Positions 26,141-36,399 of a stretch of DNA of 64,000 nt are shown here, one piece after another. Each line of letters starts with the position of its first letter. The first letter of the stretch is position 1. The notes under the pieces were generated by a model. The model was given only the letters and a program-made list of their open reading frames with translations, had not been told where the DNA came from and ran no database searches. Source of the stretch: Chitinophaga terrae (ex Kim and Jung 2007) (GTDB lineage Bacteria > Bacteroidota > Bacteroidia > Chitinophagales > Chitinophagaceae); NCBI RefSeq assembly GCF_900107795.1, contig NZ_FNRL01000010.1:62001-126000 (forward strand), given 5' to 3'. The translations under genes and the position numbers were made by a program.

Positions 26141-27397
26141 TTATAAGTTGAAAGCTGCTTTCACTTTATCAACATAGTCCAGTTTTTCCCAGGTAAACAA
26201 CTCTACTTCTACTTTCTTTTCGTTCTTCTTGCCTTTGTTGAATACTTTGGTCACAACCTGCGGTTCACGACCCATATGGCCATAAGCAGCAGTTTCGCTG
26301 TAGATAGGATTGCGCAGTTTCAGTCGTTGTTCGATAGCGTAAGGACGCAGATCGAAGATCTCATCTATTTTCTTAGCGATTTCACCATCAGTGAGGTTTA
26401 CTTTGCTGGTACCGTAGGTGTTTACATAGATACCGCAAGGTTTGGCAACGCCGATAGCGTAGGAAACCTGTACCAGTACTTCGTCGCAAACTCCTGCTGC
26501 CACCAGGTTCTTGGCAATATGACGGGTAGCATAAGCAGCAGAACGGTCTACTTTGGAAGGATCTTTACCAGAGAATGCGCCACCACCGTGAGCGCCTTTA
26601 CCGCCGTAGGTATCTACGATGATCTTGCGGCCAGTAAGACCGGTATCGCCATGTGGTCCGCCGATCACGAATTTGCCGGTAGGATTGATATGGTGATTGA
26701 TCTGGTAACCGTCGAACAGTTGCTGCAACTCAGGTTTCAGTTTAGCTTTAACCCGCGGAATGAGGATATTGATCATATCTTCCTTGATCTTGGCGAGCAT
26801 TTTCTCGTCAGTGTCAAAGTCATCGTGCTGGGTAGAGATAACGATGGTATCAATCCTCAAAGGTTTGTTATCATCGGAATATTCGATCGTCACCTGAGAT
26901 TTAGCGTCAGGGCGGAGATATTTGATTTCGTTGTTTTCTCTGCGTAATGCAGCCAGTTCGAGGAGCAGTTTATGAGCCAGATCCAATGCCAGCGGCATAT
27001 AGTTGTCGGTTTCCCGGGTTGCATAACCGAACATCATACCCTGGTCGCCGGCGCCCTGGTCTTCAGGTGCAACACGTTCTACGCCCTGGTTGATATCGGG
27101 TGATTGTTCATGGATCGCGGAGAAAATACCACAGGAATTAGCTTCAAACATGTATTCACTCTTCGTATAGCCTATCTTGCGGATCACTTCCCTGGCAATT
27201 TCCTGAACGTCCAGGTATGCCTCAGACTTAACTTCACCGGCTAACACCACCTGTCCGGTTGTTACAAGGGTTTCACAAGCTACTTTAGATTTTAGATCAT
27301 AAGCCAGAAAGTTATCGATCAATGCGTCTGAAATCTGATCTGCTACTTTATCGGGATGTCCTTCTGAAACGGATTCAGATGTAAATAAATATGGCAT
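26141..27397 (-). CDS. metK: S-adenosylmethionine synthase
   Basis: The 418-aa enzyme makes S-adenosylmethionine from methionine and ATP in the cytoplasm. The N-terminus [19 protein letters not shown], the [15 protein letters not shown]-binding segment and the [16 protein letters not shown] loop are full matches to family signatures, and the length is close to the usual 380-420 residues. It lies 23 bp downstream of the DUF4270 gene on the same strand, so a shared transcript is likely. A strong hairpin terminator follows. Confidence 0.98.
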   Translation of the reverse strand: MPYLFTSESVSEGHPDKVADQISDALIDNFLAYDLKSKVACETLVTTGQVVLAGEVKSEAYLDVQEIAREVIRKIGYTKSEYMFEANSCGIFSAIHEQSPDINQGVERVAPEDQGAGDQGMMFGYATRETDNYMPLALDLAHKLLLELAALRRENNEIKYLRPDAKSQVTIEYSDDNKPLRIDTIVISTQHDDFDTDEKMLAKIKEDMINILIPRVKAKLKPELQQLFDGYQINHHINPTGKFVIGGPHGDTGLTGRKIIVDTYGGKGAHGGGAFSGKDPSKVDRSAAYATRHIAKNLVAAGVCDEVLVQVSYAIGVAKPCGIYVNTYGTSKVNLTDGEIAKKIDEIFDLRPYAIEQRLKLRNPIYSETAAYGHMGREPQVVTKVFNKGKKNEKKVEVELFTWEKLDYVDKVKAAFNL

Positions 27398-27420
27398 AAA
27401 AAAACCTGGATTAGTTGATT

Positions 27421-28782
27421 TTATGGTTTAGTATAAATTATTCTCAGTTTGATATTATACTGGGAAAGTTTGCTTCCTCCTGCTTTCACACGATTGACAT
27501 CCATGTAGAGCGGAGAGTATCCTTCCAGTCTGAAACCATTGTTGGGGTCGAGTTTCTTGATGAATCTCTGAACGGTATTGGCAAGGTTGAAGGTATATTG
27601 CGATACCATCACTCCTCCAAAGTTGGTTACGACCTGGCGGGTACCTCCAAAGAAGGATGCACCTCCTGATGCATAATAGTCGATCGGGATTTTGGTGGTA
27701 TCTCCGTTCGTATACTGGCGTAAAGATAAGCTAGTTGGAGGAATAAAAATATCATTTCTGTCGGCAGGTCCGTTAGTTACTTCTGTGATCACTAATTCGG
27801 CCTTATTGATCAAAACGTTCGGGAAGTTTTCCAGGTTTGGAATTTTGATGTTCGCGAACAATCCTGGTGCGGCGTTCAGGAATAATAAACTATCGCCGTT
27901 CGCATTGTTGGAGTTAATGAAACGGGCGGCCTGCGAACCATTGTAATTACGTGTGAAGTAATTGGCATGTGCGCTGGCGTACTGGTTAAACGACATGGTA
28001 GCGATCAGCGAATCGGTGGTCGAGTTCTTATAGAACACAGAAAGCTTGGTGTTCACGCTGTTCATGTCGAGATAGACCATATTGCTGTTGCTGCCCAGGA
28101 GGGTATCCGGGATGATGGCAAAGCCCTTCAGGTAAGCCCTGAAAGCCGAGTCATTCGCGAAGGCACCGGCAGTGGTCTGTTGCAGGAGTTCATTACCGAA
28201 GGCGTTACTCAGTTTGATACGCAGCTGGGCTGCCTCTTTCTTGCCGTAGATGCTGACAGAGTCGCGCAGGCTGATGGGGCTAACGGTAGCCGTACCTAAA
28301 AGTTCCGCTTTGTTATAACCAAGCACCCTATTGTAAGCGTAGTTGGAATCTATCTTAAAATCAGGTTCGTTCATCCGGTAAACCCTGAAGGTCTGCGGAG
28401 TGGCGGAATCGCCTGTATAGCCGGAATAGCTTAAAGAGAGTACAACGGAGTCCAGCACCTGCCCGGAACCTTCAAACGTAAAATTGCTGCTAGGCAAGGA
28501 TACCTGCATGAATACGAATGCATGGGTTTTTCCAAACACCGGGTCAGTATTGATAGATCCCAGGATCTTCTTATAAGCATTCTGACCATTCAGGATAGAC
28601 GAGTCATAACGCAGGATATTGTTGGTAACAATATCTGTTATGATGGTATCCTGGGCGTTCACCAGGTCGCCCGGCGGGATCAGGCCTCCTCCGAGGATAG
28701 TTGACTTATTACAACCAGCAGCTCCAAAAAGCAGAGTAATATAGGTAGCTAAAAAGCTAAGATTCCTGAAATTGATCTTCAC
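27421..28782 (-). CDS. DUF4270 family outer-surface lipoprotein
   Basis: The 453-aa protein has an N-terminal signal with lipobox FGAAGC (Cys24) and a beta-rich body. The segment after the Cys, including GGGLIPPGD and a repeated preference for [17 protein letters not shown] strands, matches the Bacteroidota family DUF4270, whose function is unknown. It follows the glycogen-synthase-like gene by 58 bp and precedes metK by 23 bp. The same glgA-like/DUF4270 neighbourhood beside panC is common in Bacteroidota. Confidence 0.8.
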   Translation of the reverse strand: MKINFRNLSFLATYITLLFGAAGCNKSTILGGGLIPPGDLVNAQDTIITDIVTNNILRYDSSILNGQNAYKKILGSINTDPVFGKTHAFVFMQVSLPSSNFTFEGSGQVLDSVVLSLSYSGYTGDSATPQTFRVYRMNEPDFKIDSNYAYNRVLGYNKAELLGTATVSPISLRDSVSIYGKKEAAQLRIKLSNAFGNELLQQTTAGAFANDSAFRAYLKGFAIIPDTLLGSNSNMVYLDMNSVNTKLSVFYKNSTTDSLIATMSFNQYASAHANYFTRNYNGSQAARFINSNNANGDSLLFLNAAPGLFANIKIPNLENFPNVLINKAELVITEVTNGPADRNDIFIPPTSLSLRQYTNGDTTKIPIDYYASGGASFFGGTRQVVTNFGGVMVSQYTFNLANTVQRFIKKLDPNNGFRLEGYSPLYMDVNRVKAGGSKLSQYNIKLRIIYTKP

Positions 28783-28840
28783 GCGTTAAGTTGTTAGTGA
28801 GTATTGTTTTATAACTGCCCGAACATTACTTGGAACAGAG

Positions 28841-29659
28841 CTATTTACCTAACAATTGGTTATACAGCTGTAAATAATCTCCCAAGTCTTCATTCTCTTT
28901 TTTGTAAGGTAAGATAATCTTGCCTTTTTCTGCTTTCACTTCATCCACTACTTTCTTCTCCAGTTTATCACCGGCCAGCACCACAGCGTCCGCGTATTTT
29001 GCCGCTCCCCTGTTCAGGGCGGTATTAGTACCATCTTTGAACAGTTCCAGGTCTTTTTCCTTGATCTGGTTGCTGATCGTTGCTTTCTTGATGAAAGTAG
29101 GGCCTAATTTCTCTTTGAATGTATTCGGGGTAAGCGAATATATCACTTTTGAATTAGCAAACACCGGCTCTTTCTTATAAGCCGTTTTTAGATACATGGG
29201 GATCAGTGAAGTCATCCATCCGCTACAGTGGATAATGTCCGGGGGCCAACCGAATTTCTTTACCGTTTCGAGGGCTCCTTTACAGAAGAATACAGCACGC
29301 GCAGCGTTATCCTCGAAAAACTCATCGTTTTCATCGGCAAATACCGTTTTGCGCTTAAAATAATCTTCATTATCCAGGAAGTAGACCTGCAAACGAGCGT
29401 TTGGCAGGGAGGCAACTTTAATGATCAACGGATAATCATCCCCGTCTATCACAATGTTGATTCCTGAAAGCCGTACCACTTCGTGTAAACGGTGTCTCCT
29501 CTCATTAATAATTCCAAATCTTGGCATGATCACTCTCACTTCCAGGCCAGCCTCATTGGACTTAATTGCCATTTTATTGACCATTGCCGCATATTCACTT
29601 AACTCAAGGTATGGCGACATCTCCTGGGCAATAAAAAGAATTCTTTTCTTTGTGGACAT
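28841..29659 (-). CDS. Truncated glycogen/starch synthase-like protein (GT5 N-terminal domain only)
   Basis: At 272 aa it covers only the N-terminal Rossmann half of a GT5 glycogen synthase, normally about 480 residues. RILFIAQEMSPYLELSEYA and GLEVRVIMPRFG align with the start of GlgA, and DIIHCSGWMTSLIPMYLK matches the DVIHAHDW region. The ADP-glucose-binding KxGGL motif is replaced by LELSEYA and the C-terminal nucleotide-binding domain is absent. It is therefore probably not a glycogen synthase. It is divergent from panC, sharing a 110-bp promoter region. Confidence 0.82.
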   Translation of the reverse strand: MSTKKRILFIAQEMSPYLELSEYAAMVNKMAIKSNEAGLEVRVIMPRFGIINERRHRLHEVVRLSGINIVIDGDDYPLIIKVASLPNARLQVYFLDNEDYFKRKTVFADENDEFFEDNAARAVFFCKGALETVKKFGWPPDIIHCSGWMTSLIPMYLKTAYKKEPVFANSKVIYSLTPNTFKEKLGPTFIKKATISNQIKEKDLELFKDGTNTALNRGAAKYADAVVLAGDKLEKKVVDEVKAEKGKIILPYKKENEDLGDYLQLYNQLLGK

Positions 29660-29700
29660 TTAACGCTGATTATTAATGCAGTAATTTTTAATTTGGCTTG

Positions 29701-29734
29701 CAAAATTACGGATTTTTTACGGAATATTGGTCAA
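29701..29734 (-). promoter_or_regulatory. Candidate promoter for the glycogen-synthase-like / DUF4270 / metK unit
   Basis: On the minus strand a TAATTTTG box (29708-29701) matches the Bacteroidota -7 consensus TAnnTTTG. A TTG lies 23 bp further upstream (29734-29732), a little longer than usual. It is 42 bp from the gene start. Confidence 0.45.
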
Positions 29735-29769
29735 TCTGTCAGTTTTAACATCCTTTTAAGCAATGAATT

Positions 29770-30639
29770 ATGTATCTATTTAAGCGCAAAACCGACCTAA
29801 AGAAGCATCTGGACCTGGTACGAAAAAACAACAAAAGCATTGGTTTTGTGCCCACTATGGGCGCACTGCATCAAGGACACCTGTCACTTATTCAGTCCGC
29901 AAAAAAAGATACAGATGTGGTCGTTTGCAGCATTTTTGTCAATCCAACTCAATTCAATGATCCAAAAGATTTTGAAAAATATCCCATAACAGTTGATGAG
30001 GATATTAAAAAATTAAATACTGTATCCACAGATATACTTTTCCTGCCGGCGGTAGACGAAATGTATCCTGAAGGATTAACGGCCAAACATCAGCACTATG
30101 ACTTCGGGGACCTGGAAAACGTTCTCGAAGGAGAGTTCAGACCCGGGCACTTCCAAGGTGTTGGTATTATAGTACACAAGTTACTGGATATTGTGCAACC
30201 TGACCAGCTTTTTATGGGGCAAAAAGACCTGCAACAATGCCTGATCATAAAAAAACTGCTTCATATCATGCAGTCCGATACCCGGCTGGTTGTTTGCCCA
30301 ACCATGCGGGAAGCCGACGGACTGGCCATGAGCAGCCGCAATACCCGCCTTTCCCCTGAAGCCAGGAAAAAAGCGCCCGCTATTTATCAAGCCCTTAAAC
30401 ATATCAGGGACCAGTTCGGTAACGGGCTGCTTTTTATGGAAGGCGCCCATGAGGCATTCGACTCCCTGAAAAAACAGGGATTTGAACCCGAATATGTCGA
30501 TATCCTGCTCGTGGAAAACAGCAACATCAAAAAACTGGACCATCCCCCTGCCGAAAACGATACTGTCGTAGCCGCAATAGCCGCCTGGCTGGATGGGGTC
30601 CGGCTCATCGATAATATCATTATCCAGGGTAATTTGTAA
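29770..30639 (+). CDS. panC: Pantoate-beta-alanine ligase (pantothenate synthetase)
   Basis: The 289-aa enzyme condenses pantoate with beta-alanine using ATP. VPTMGALHQGHLSLI contains the HxGH-type nucleotide-binding motif, VNPTQFN and GQKDLQQ are conserved pantoate/ATP-site segments, and MREADGLAMSSRN is the KMSKS-equivalent region. The product feeds coenzyme A synthesis together with panD (120 bp downstream) and panB (5 kb downstream). The start is the first ATG, divergent from the glycogen-synthase-like gene. Confidence 0.97.
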   Translation: MYLFKRKTDLKKHLDLVRKNNKSIGFVPTMGALHQGHLSLIQSAKKDTDVVVCSIFVNPTQFNDPKDFEKYPITVDEDIKKLNTVSTDILFLPAVDEMYPEGLTAKHQHYDFGDLENVLEGEFRPGHFQGVGIIVHKLLDIVQPDQLFMGQKDLQQCLIIKKLLHIMQSDTRLVVCPTMREADGLAMSSRNTRLSPEARKKAPAIYQALKHIRDQFGNGLLFMEGAHEAFDSLKKQGFEPEYVDILLVENSNIKKLDHPPAENDTVVAAIAAWLDGVRLIDNIIIQGNL

Positions 30640-30692
30640 CCCTCTCTCCCGGCGCCTTCTGTAGCCCACTGCAATTCTATAGCAGGCGCTGA

Positions 30693-30722
30693 TTTATCTT
30701 CAGTTATTTTTCCCTAGCTTTG
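30693..30722 (+). promoter_or_regulatory. Candidate promoter for panD
   Basis: TAGCTTTG at 30715-30722 fits the Bacteroidota -7 box exactly. TTTA at 30693-30696, 18 bp upstream, is one base from the TTTG -33 box. The panD ATG is 37 bp downstream. It suggests panD can be transcribed separately from panC. Confidence 0.55.
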
Positions 30723-30759
30723 CAGACGCTCTTTTAACAGCGTTAAGCCAGTTATAGTT

Positions 30760-31104
30760 ATGCAAATTGAAATTTTAAAGTGTAAGATTCACCGCGCGGT
30801 AGTTACGGAGGCCAACCTGCAATACGTTGGAAGCATTACGATCGATGAAGACCTGATGGATGCCGCTGGTTTAATTGAATATGAAAAAGTTCAGGTAGTT
30901 AACGTAAATAATGGTGAAAGACTGGAAACTTACGTTATCAAAGGCAAGCGCGGATCAGGCGTGATCTGCATGAACGGCCCGGCTGCCCGTCGCGTAGCCC
31001 CCGGCGATATCGTTATCATTATCTCCTATGCCATTATGGACTTCGAAGAAGCCAAGAAATATACACCTATTGCCATTTTCCCTAAAGAGGGTAATAAGCT
31101 GTAA
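30760..31104 (+). CDS. panD: Aspartate 1-decarboxylase (pyruvoyl-dependent)
   Basis: The 114-aa proenzyme makes beta-alanine from aspartate. The self-cleavage site is the Gly-Ser in YVGSIT, residues 24-25, which generates the pyruvoyl group. KIHRAVVT and the [10 protein letters not shown] region are family signatures. Its product is the co-substrate of the adjacent panC enzyme. The next gene, a membrane protein, follows by 38 bp. Confidence 0.97.
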   Translation: MQIEILKCKIHRAVVTEANLQYVGSITIDEDLMDAAGLIEYEKVQVVNVNNGERLETYVIKGKRGSGVICMNGPAARRVAPGDIVIIISYAIMDFEEAKKYTPIAIFPKEGNKL

Positions 31105-31142
31105 GCCCGTTCTACTATTCACTCAACCCTAAAAACCCGTTC

Positions 31143-32159
31143 ATGCCTAAAACGCTAAAGAACCTGATCAAGTTTATATGCTTTTTCGGCATTGGAGTGT
31201 TACTCATCTGGCTATTCACCAGGGGCATTTCCCCCGAACAATGGTCGCAGATCAACACTGCATTCCGTGGCGCCAACTACTGGCTTTTAATTCCTACCAT
31301 GATCATTGGTATTGCCAGCCACTGGTTCAGGGCCATACGCTGGAAATTCTTAATGAAACCGCTGGGATACCAGCCTTCTACTATCAATACTTTCTTTGCT
31401 GTTATGGTAGGTTACCTCGTTAACCTCGCCATTCCCCGCCTGGGTGAAGTGACCCGTTGCGGCGTGATAGCCAAATATGAAAAAGTGCCGGCCGACAAAC
31501 TGGTTGGTACCATGATCGCAGAACGCGCAGTAGACCTGCTTTGCCTCATCTTCCTCATGATCCTAACCGTATTGGTGCAGCTGGAAACATTAGGCGCCTA
31601 TGTAAACGATGAGATCATTCAGAAAATAGGCGATAAAATAGCCCACGCCAATGTTACCCAACTGGTCATCGGCGTCATTATCCTTATCGCAATTATCGCC
31701 CTGATAGCCTGGTTGCTCCGCCGGTTCGCCAAATCCAAGATAGCCGTTACCGTTAAAAACCTGGCAAGAGGCATCCTGGAAGGCATACTTTCTATCGGTA
31801 AAATGAAAAACAAAGGCTGGTTCATTGTATATTCCATACTCATCTGGGCCTGTTACCTTTCACAGGTATACATCGGCTTTTACTGCATGCAGGAAACCAG
31901 TCACCTGGGTATCGCAGCCGCCCTGGCAGTGCTGATGATAGGCAGTGTAGGCATGATCGTTACCCCCGGCGGTATCGGCGCCTATCCCCCGCTTGTACAA
32001 AAAACATTACAACTATACGGCATCCCTTATGTGATAGGCTTTGCATTCGGATGGATCATATGGGCCGCCCAGACAGCGCTGGTGATCGTACTGGGCCTGA
32101 TCAGCTTCATAGGACTGGCCGTGTTGAACAAAGCCGCCGTCAAAGAAACCACAGCATAA
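31143..32159 (+). CDS. Flippase-like / lysylphosphatidylglycerol-synthase TM-domain protein
   Basis: The 338-aa polytopic protein has about eight hydrophobic segments. HWFRAIRWKFLM, IPRLGEVTRCGVI, MIAERAVDLLCL and TPGGIGAYPPLVQ are the conserved blocks of the UPF0104/AglD/MprF-TM family. Family members are integral membrane proteins linked with lipid or lipid-linked substrate movement; the exact role here is unknown. It follows panD closely and is terminated by a hairpin. Confidence 0.85.
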   Translation: MPKTLKNLIKFICFFGIGVLLIWLFTRGISPEQWSQINTAFRGANYWLLIPTMIIGIASHWFRAIRWKFLMKPLGYQPSTINTFFAVMVGYLVNLAIPRLGEVTRCGVIAKYEKVPADKLVGTMIAERAVDLLCLIFLMILTVLVQLETLGAYVNDEIIQKIGDKIAHANVTQLVIGVIILIAIIALIAWLLRRFAKSKIAVTVKNLARGILEGILSIGKMKNKGWFIVYSILIWACYLSQVYIGFYCMQETSHLGIAAALAVLMIGSVGMIVTPGGIGAYPPLVQKTLQLYGIPYVIGFAFGWIIWAAQTALVIVLGLISFIGLAVLNKAAVKETTA

Positions 32160-32169
32160 AACGCACGGG

Positions 32170-32197
32170 GAGCAGGGCTAATGTCCTGCTCTTTATA
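32170..32197 (+). terminator. Intrinsic terminator after the flippase-like gene
   Basis: GAGCAGG (32170-32176) pairs with CCTGCTC (32185-32191) across an 8-nt loop and is followed by TTTATAT. It lies 10 bp after the stop codon and separates the panCD unit from ppk1. Confidence 0.7.
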
Positions 32198-32348
32198 TCT
32201 CATTGATCCTCAAAAACTTTTCAATCCCCCTCCCGCTCAGGTTACCCCTTTTTCCCTTAACTTTAATTTAATACAAAATTTACCCTGAAAACTGTATCAT
32301 CGCAGTGCCTTTACATTATGTGGATTTTTTGAATGTAAATTAACTTGT

Positions 32349-34499
32349 ATGCGTTTGCCGAATGGTGAGACTCTTGATAAAATAACAATGCCAGAAGTAA
32401 CTACAACCAAGAAAACGACCCGAAAAAAACCTACCCCGCCGGAGAAGAAGAAAATGATCGCCCGGGATATCAGCTGGCTTGCCTTTAATGCCAGGGTGCT
32501 CCAGGAAGCCGCAGACAAATCCGTTCCCCTTCATGAGAGGATCAGGTTCCTCGGTATTTTCTCCAATAACCTCGACGAGTTTTTCAGAGTTCGCGTAGCT
32601 ACCCTGAAACGAATGATGTCTTTTGGCAAATCTGCCAAAATGCACCTGGAAGAAAACCCCGACCAGATACTGGACGAGATCCAGAGCCGGGTAATTGAAC
32701 AACAACGGGAGTTTGATCTTGTATGGAAAGATATCGCAAGAGAACTGGAAGCGCTGCATATCTTCCTGCGAACCGAAAAACAACTCAACAAGGAACAGCA
32801 GAAGTTCGTATTGAACTACTTCAACGAACAGGTACGTACCAATATCATCCCCCTGATGATAGAAAGTATCCAGCAGTTCCCTATTCTGCGCGATAAATCC
32901 ATCTACCTGGCCATCGTATTAGCCAGGCAGGACAACTCCGTACGCCAGAAATTTGCACTGATAGAAATCCCCGCAGATGTACTGCCCAGGTTTATCATCC
33001 TGCCATCAAAACCCGGAGAACACGATATCATTCTCCTGGAAGACCTGATCCGTTTCTGCCTTCCCAATATATTCGTTTACTTCGGCTACGATAAATTCTC
33101 TGCACATATCATAAAAGTGACCAGGGATGCCGAATTAGACATCGATAACGATATTTCCGACAGTCTTATCCACCAGATAGAAAAAGGGCTGAAAGACCGC
33201 CGGAAAGGCAAACCGGTGCGATTCGTATACGACAAGGAAATTGATCCGCTGCTGCTCGAATACCTGATGCGCCGGCAGGGACTCTCCGGCAAAGACAACC
33301 TCATTCCCGGCGGGAGGATACATAACTTCAAGGATTTCATGAACTTCCCTGAATCCATCTTCCCTCCGCATACCCATCGCAAAACCTTTATCCATCCGCT
33401 GTTCCAGAACGCGCCCTCCGTAATGCACGTGATACAGCGCCAGGATGTAATGCTGCACTTCCCTTATCACTCGTTCGATACCATCATCGACCTGTTACGG
33501 GAAGCCGCTATCGATCCGAATGTTTCTTCCATCAAGATCACCGCATACAGGCTGGCAAGGAACTCGAAGGTCATCAACGCCCTCGTCAACGCCGTAAGGA
33601 ACGGGAAGCAGGTAACAGTAGTGCTGGAGCTGCGCGCACGTTTCGACGAAGCCGCCAACCTCGACTGGAAAGCCAGGCTGGAGGAAGAAGGCGTGAAAGT
33701 ATTCCTGGGCGTACCTAATATGAAAGTACATGCCAAATTATGCGTGATCAAAAAACGTATAGGCACCAAAACCATACAATGCGGGTTTATCAGCACCGGG
33801 AACCTGAACGAAAAAACCGGCAGGATCTACGGCGACCACTGCCTGCTTACCTCCAACAGGGCCATTATCGCGGATATCAACCGCATCTTTGCCTATTTGG
33901 AAAATGCCAAGCACGACATCAAGATACTGGCCGGATGCAAAACGCTTCCTGTCAGCCCATTGACCATGCGGGATACATTCTTAAAGCTGATAGACAGGGA
34001 GATCAAAAACGCCAAACATCATAAAAAAGCAGCCATCACCGTCAAAATGAATTCGCTTTCCGATGCTTTGCTGATAAGCAAACTTTACGAAGCAGCCAAG
34101 GCGGGAGTGACCATCAAAATGGTGATCAGGGGTATCTGTTGCGCCTATACTGAGAATAAGAAATGGAAGAAGGATATCATGGCCGTCAGCATTGTAGACG
34201 AATACCTGGAACATGCCAGGGTCTTCATTTTCCATCACGGGGGCCAGGAAAGGGTGTATATAGCCTCCTGCGACTGGATGGTACGCAACCTGGATCACCG
34301 CGTGGAAGCAGCTGTCCAGATCACTGACCCCGCCATCAAAAAAGAACTGGTCGACATTATGAACATCCAGTTGAGCGGTAATGTGAAAGCGCGGATACTG
34401 GACAACGAGCAGAAAAATGAATACAAAACGGACGGCGATAAGAAGATCCGTACACAACTCGAGATATATAAGTATTTAAGTGAGAAGCAATACCATTAA
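32349..34499 (+). CDS. ppk1: Polyphosphate kinase 1
   Basis: The 716-aa enzyme reversibly polymerises the gamma phosphate of ATP into polyphosphate. The core begins ISWLAFNARVLQEA, and the C-terminal half has two phospholipase-D-like domains. The phospho-acceptor His lies in VHAKLCVI (residue 461 from this start) and NEKTGRIYGDHCLL follows. An alternative ATG at 32388 would drop 13 residues; both precede a Lys/Thr-rich, probably disordered leader. The exopolyphosphatase gene is 43 bp downstream, so synthesis and breakdown are encoded side by side. Confidence 0.96.
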   Translation: MRLPNGETLDKITMPEVTTTKKTTRKKPTPPEKKKMIARDISWLAFNARVLQEAADKSVPLHERIRFLGIFSNNLDEFFRVRVATLKRMMSFGKSAKMHLEENPDQILDEIQSRVIEQQREFDLVWKDIARELEALHIFLRTEKQLNKEQQKFVLNYFNEQVRTNIIPLMIESIQQFPILRDKSIYLAIVLARQDNSVRQKFALIEIPADVLPRFIILPSKPGEHDIILLEDLIRFCLPNIFVYFGYDKFSAHIIKVTRDAELDIDNDISDSLIHQIEKGLKDRRKGKPVRFVYDKEIDPLLLEYLMRRQGLSGKDNLIPGGRIHNFKDFMNFPESIFPPHTHRKTFIHPLFQNAPSVMHVIQRQDVMLHFPYHSFDTIIDLLREAAIDPNVSSIKITAYRLARNSKVINALVNAVRNGKQVTVVLELRARFDEAANLDWKARLEEEGVKVFLGVPNMKVHAKLCVIKKRIGTKTIQCGFISTGNLNEKTGRIYGDHCLLTSNRAIIADINRIFAYLENAKHDIKILAGCKTLPVSPLTMRDTFLKLIDREIKNAKHHKKAAITVKMNSLSDALLISKLYEAAKAGVTIKMVIRGICCAYTENKKWKKDIMAVSIVDEYLEHARVFIFHHGGQERVYIASCDWMVRNLDHRVEAAVQITDPAIKKELVDIMNIQLSGNVKARILDNEQKNEYKTDGDKKIRTQLEIYKYLSEKQYH

Positions 34500-34511
34500 T
34501 GACAATTGTTT

Positions 34512-34519
34512 TAACTTTG
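34512..34519 (+). promoter_or_regulatory. Candidate -7 box upstream of ppx
   Basis: TAACTTTG fits the Bacteroidota -7 consensus exactly, 23 bp before the ppx ATG. A well-placed -33 TTTG is not visible. It hints that ppx has its own promoter besides read-through from ppk1. Confidence 0.4.
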
Positions 34520-34542
34520 CCTCTTGACTTAAAGAAGAACAG

Positions 34543-35448
34543 ATGAAATTAGCTGCGATCGATATAGGTTCCAATGCTGCAAGGCTGCTTATAACAGAGG
34601 TATCAGCCAATGCAAAAGGAACAATGGACTTTACCAAAGTAAATCTTGTCAGAGTACCATTAAGGCTCGGATTAGACGTATTTGATCGCGGTTTCATTTC
34701 AGACCAGAGAGCCGAAAACCTCATCAACACTATCAAGGCATATAAGCTGCTGCTGGATGTTTATGAAGTGAAATACCTGAAAGCCTGCGCTACATCGGCC
34801 ATGCGTGACGCCAGCAACGGCAGGGAGATCATCGAACGGGTGAAAGCAGAAACAGGTATAGACATCCGCGTGATAACCGGGCAGGAAGAAGCTGCCTATA
34901 TCTATGAGAACCACGTTGCCGAAAACATGGATAAAACCAAGTCGTACCTTTATATCGATGTTGGCGGCGGCAGTACAGAGCTTACGCTTTTCAGCAAAGG
35001 AGAAATGGTTTTCAAAGAATCATTCAACATCGGCACCATAAGGCTGATGAATCAGCAGGTTACGGAACAGCAATGGCAGCAGTTGAAAGATTTTCTCAAA
35101 GTACAATTAAAGAATATTGGCCCTGTAACCGCCATCGGTTCAGGAGGCAATATCAACAAAATATTCTCCCTCTCTAAACGTAAAGAAGGCAAACCCCTGA
35201 ATTTGGAAAGCCTTAAAGACTATTACAAGGAATTCAGCAGTTTCACAGTACAGGAACGTATCCATTTGTACAATATCCGGGAAGACCGGGCCGATGTGAT
35301 TGTACCTGCCTTGCAGATCTATGTGAATGTAATGAGATGGGCGAATACTGATGAGATCTATGTACCAAAGATCGGGCTTGCGGATGGTCTTATCCACGCA
35401 CTTTACGAAGAAATAGCCGCTACTGCTCAAATCCCCGGCCGCACATAA
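34543..35448 (+). CDS. ppx: Ppx/GppA-family exopolyphosphatase
   Basis: The 301-aa protein has the ASKHA-fold phosphate-binding loops AAIDIGSNAARLLITEV at the N-terminus and YIDVGGGSTELTLF around residue 140, plus the adenosine-site AIGSGGNINKIF. It is short for E. coli Ppx (513 aa), lacking the C-terminal HD-like domain, but matches the one-domain-pair Ppx/GppA type. It removes terminal phosphate from polyphosphate or from pppGpp. Its position directly after ppk1 favours polyphosphate as substrate. Confidence 0.92.
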   Translation: MKLAAIDIGSNAARLLITEVSANAKGTMDFTKVNLVRVPLRLGLDVFDRGFISDQRAENLINTIKAYKLLLDVYEVKYLKACATSAMRDASNGREIIERVKAETGIDIRVITGQEEAAYIYENHVAENMDKTKSYLYIDVGGGSTELTLFSKGEMVFKESFNIGTIRLMNQQVTEQQWQQLKDFLKVQLKNIGPVTAIGSGGNINKIFSLSKRKEGKPLNLESLKDYYKEFSSFTVQERIHLYNIREDRADVIVPALQIYVNVMRWANTDEIYVPKIGLADGLIHALYEEIAATAQIPGRT

Positions 35449-35525
35449 AAAACTTTTCAGATTATCTGATTATATTATAACCTTTGCAGTCATTACTAAC
35501 GTAAAACGTCGAAAGACAACTGCTT

Positions 35526-36341
35526 ATGTCTGTAAATAAAGAAATTAAGCGCGTCACTACACATACTGTGCAAAAGATGAAGCGCGATGGAGTGAAGATC
35601 TCTATGCTTACAGCGTACGATTACTCCATGGCCCGTATTTTCGATGATGCAGGGATAGATGTGATCCTGGTAGGCGATTCAGCGTCGAACGTCATGGCAG
35701 GTCATGAAACTACGCTGCCTATTACTTTAGACCAGATGATCTACCACGCATCTTCGGTTGTAAGAGCGGCCAAACGCAGCTTTGTAGTGGTGGATCTTCC
35801 GTTCGGAAGCTACCAGGGCAATTCGAAAGAAGCGCTGCAATCGGCTATCCGGATCATGAAAGAAACAGGAGCGCATGGTATCAAGATCGAAGGCGGCGAA
35901 GAGATCATAGAATCCGTAAAACGCATCATTTCGGCCGGTATCCCGGTTATGGGGCACCTGGGCCTTACACCACAGTCGATCTATAAATTTGGCACCTATG
36001 CCGTTCGCGCTACCGCCGAAGCGGAAGCAGAAAAGCTGATCAAAGACAGCCAGCTGCTGGAAGAAGCCGGTGCATTTGCCATAGTACTGGAAAAGATCCC
36101 GGCACTGTTAGGTAAAAGAGCTGCAGAAACACTGAACATTCCTACCATTGGCATTGGCGCCGGTAAATATGTTGACGGACAGGTGCTGGTAATGCATGAT
36201 ATGCTGGGGATCAATAAAGAATTTAAGCCGAGGTTCCTTCGCAGGTACCTGGAACTTTATGACACAATCCTGGGTGCAACACGCTCCTATATCGAGGACG
36301 TGAAATCAAACGACTTCCCTAACGAGAGCGAACAATACTAA
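35526..36341 (+). CDS. panB: 3-methyl-2-oxobutanoate hydroxymethyltransferase (ketopantoate hydroxymethyltransferase)
   Basis: The 271-aa TIM-barrel enzyme transfers a hydroxymethyl group from 5,10-methylene-THF to 2-oxoisovalerate, the first committed step to pantothenate. [26 protein letters not shown] (metal ligand Asp), [10 protein letters not shown] and [10 protein letters not shown] are family blocks. Length is normal. It is separated from panC/panD by the ppk1-ppx pair, 77 bp after ppx, and ends at a strong terminator. Confidence 0.97.
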   Translation: MSVNKEIKRVTTHTVQKMKRDGVKISMLTAYDYSMARIFDDAGIDVILVGDSASNVMAGHETTLPITLDQMIYHASSVVRAAKRSFVVVDLPFGSYQGNSKEALQSAIRIMKETGAHGIKIEGGEEIIESVKRIISAGIPVMGHLGLTPQSIYKFGTYAVRATAEAEAEKLIKDSQLLEEAGAFAIVLEKIPALLGKRAAETLNIPTIGIGAGKYVDGQVLVMHDMLGINKEFKPRFLRRYLELYDTILGATRSYIEDVKSNDFPNESEQY

Positions 36342-36376
36342 GATAAAAGCAGGCGGGAGTCACGCCTGCTTTTATC
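36342..36376 (+). terminator. Intrinsic terminator after panB
   Basis: A perfect 14-bp stem pairs GATAAAAGCAGGCG (36342-36355) with its complement at 36363-36376 around a 7-nt loop. The descending arm itself contains TTTT. It begins at the panB stop codon. Confidence 0.8.
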
Positions 36377-36399
36377 ATTTCCATATACCCCAACAACCT

